Assembly: GCA_025331445.1 (NCBI GenBank)
Contig: JAIWNE010000035.1
Coordinates: forward strand, 124,001 to 188,000
From: Blakeslea trispora
Lineage: Eukaryota; Mucoromycota; Mucoromycetes; Mucorales; Choanephoraceae
DNA: 64,000 nt
Reading direction: 5' to 3'
Part shown: in pieces, positions 63,565-64,000 of the stretch
Position numbering within the stretch: position 1 is the stretch's first letter
Layout of the letters: each line of letters starts with the position of its first letter
Program-made: the position numbers and the translations under genes
The notes under the pieces: generated by a model
The model's database searches: none
Told to the model about the DNA's origin: nothing
Seen by the model: only the letters and a program-made list of their open reading frames with translations

Positions 63565-64000
63565 TATGATATCTACTGTCTTGTACATTTTGCGTTACCA
63601 TAATTACCTTATACTTTAGAATAATAAAATGCTTACATTTACAAGTATTTAAATTACAGTAATTATTTGAATTGGGGGCTTGGTGCAGAAAAAGAAATTT
63701 CCAAAAATTAGGCAGCTCAGAAGAAACAGTATACTCATGATATTCCCTCTATGTTTGACACTAACAATCAGTGTATGATTTATAGTGAGGCAATAGATTG
63801 CTTCTCAATATTTCTCTTTTTGCTCCATTGTTGACAGTTGGTTATTGTAGTTAGTAAAGGTTATATTGGATGGCTGTACCATGATTAAACATGCTATTAC
63901 TCAAGCTCGTCTGAATAGTTATTCAACAAGTTACCAAACAAATGAGTTATCAGACCATTGTTCCAACTGAGGAAAATGAGTGCTTGCTGTCAGCATTGAA
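63565..64000. other. No gene seen at right edge
   Basis: 3' UTR of the P450 gene (AATAAAA at about 63622) and AT-rich DNA to the edge. Confidence 0.5.

Overview
The window looks like nuclear DNA of an early-diverging filamentous fungus, most likely Mucoromycota, order Mucorales (inference). The reasons are AT-rich, homopolymer-rich sequence, genes with many GT-AG introns of about 45-70 nt, fungal gene types (YAK1, COQ1, a DNAJC3-like chaperone, STM1, a BAP31/Yet protein, DNA ligase IV, a P450), and several transposon and nuclease-like families that I associate with this order. I found no tRNA, rRNA or CRISPR array.

Left third (1-26.8 kb): an accessory, repeat-rich region. A partial gene and a FUN14-domain gene lie at the edge. 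Then come two LINE fragments, an AT-rich stretch with small palindromes, and a secreted subtilisin-inhibitor-like gene with a break in its signal peptide. An intact 10-exon orphan gene follows at 9714-11697. A nearly whole but decayed LINE (12501-18183) is bounded by an 11-bp target-site duplication. After it come a transposase N-terminus, a truncated nuclease-like gene, and a mosaic copy of the 7.7-10.3 kb region. A Mutator-like element (22667-26778) closes this part; its transposase reads through, after one in-frame TAG, into an OTU-type cysteine protease domain.

Middle (28-40 kb): a compact gene island holding ornithine decarboxylase, polyprenyl diphosphate synthase (COQ1), YAK1-type kinase, ER DnaJ/TPR protein, BAP31/Yet protein, a small UBZ-finger protein and an SR140-type splicing factor. 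Neighbours are tightly convergent; two pairs of stop codons are only 9 and 38 bp apart.

40-53 kb: accessory DNA again. It holds two more genes with PD-(D/E)XK-like signatures. One carries a TA-flanked miniature element inside an exon, and the other is cut at its 5' side by a Tc1/mariner-type element. A hairpin MITE and several decayed Tc1/IS630-like transposases are also here, with an intact GPI-anchored PLC-like gene at 46.6 kb between them.

Right end (53.5-64 kb): STM1-like ribosome factor, dual-specificity phosphatase, DNA ligase IV, a small membrane-protein candidate and a P450.

Exon joins given here were checked by hand for splice signals and reading phase. Total coding length is a multiple of three for FUN14, the orphan gene, the MULE, ODC, YAK1, DNAJC3-like, BAP31-like, the UBZ gene, SR140, PLC-like, STM1, LIG4 and the P450. 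COQ1 is the exception: an A7 run breaks its last exon. Similar breaks at long homopolymers in other genes suggest that some 'pseudogene' frame breaks may be sequence errors.
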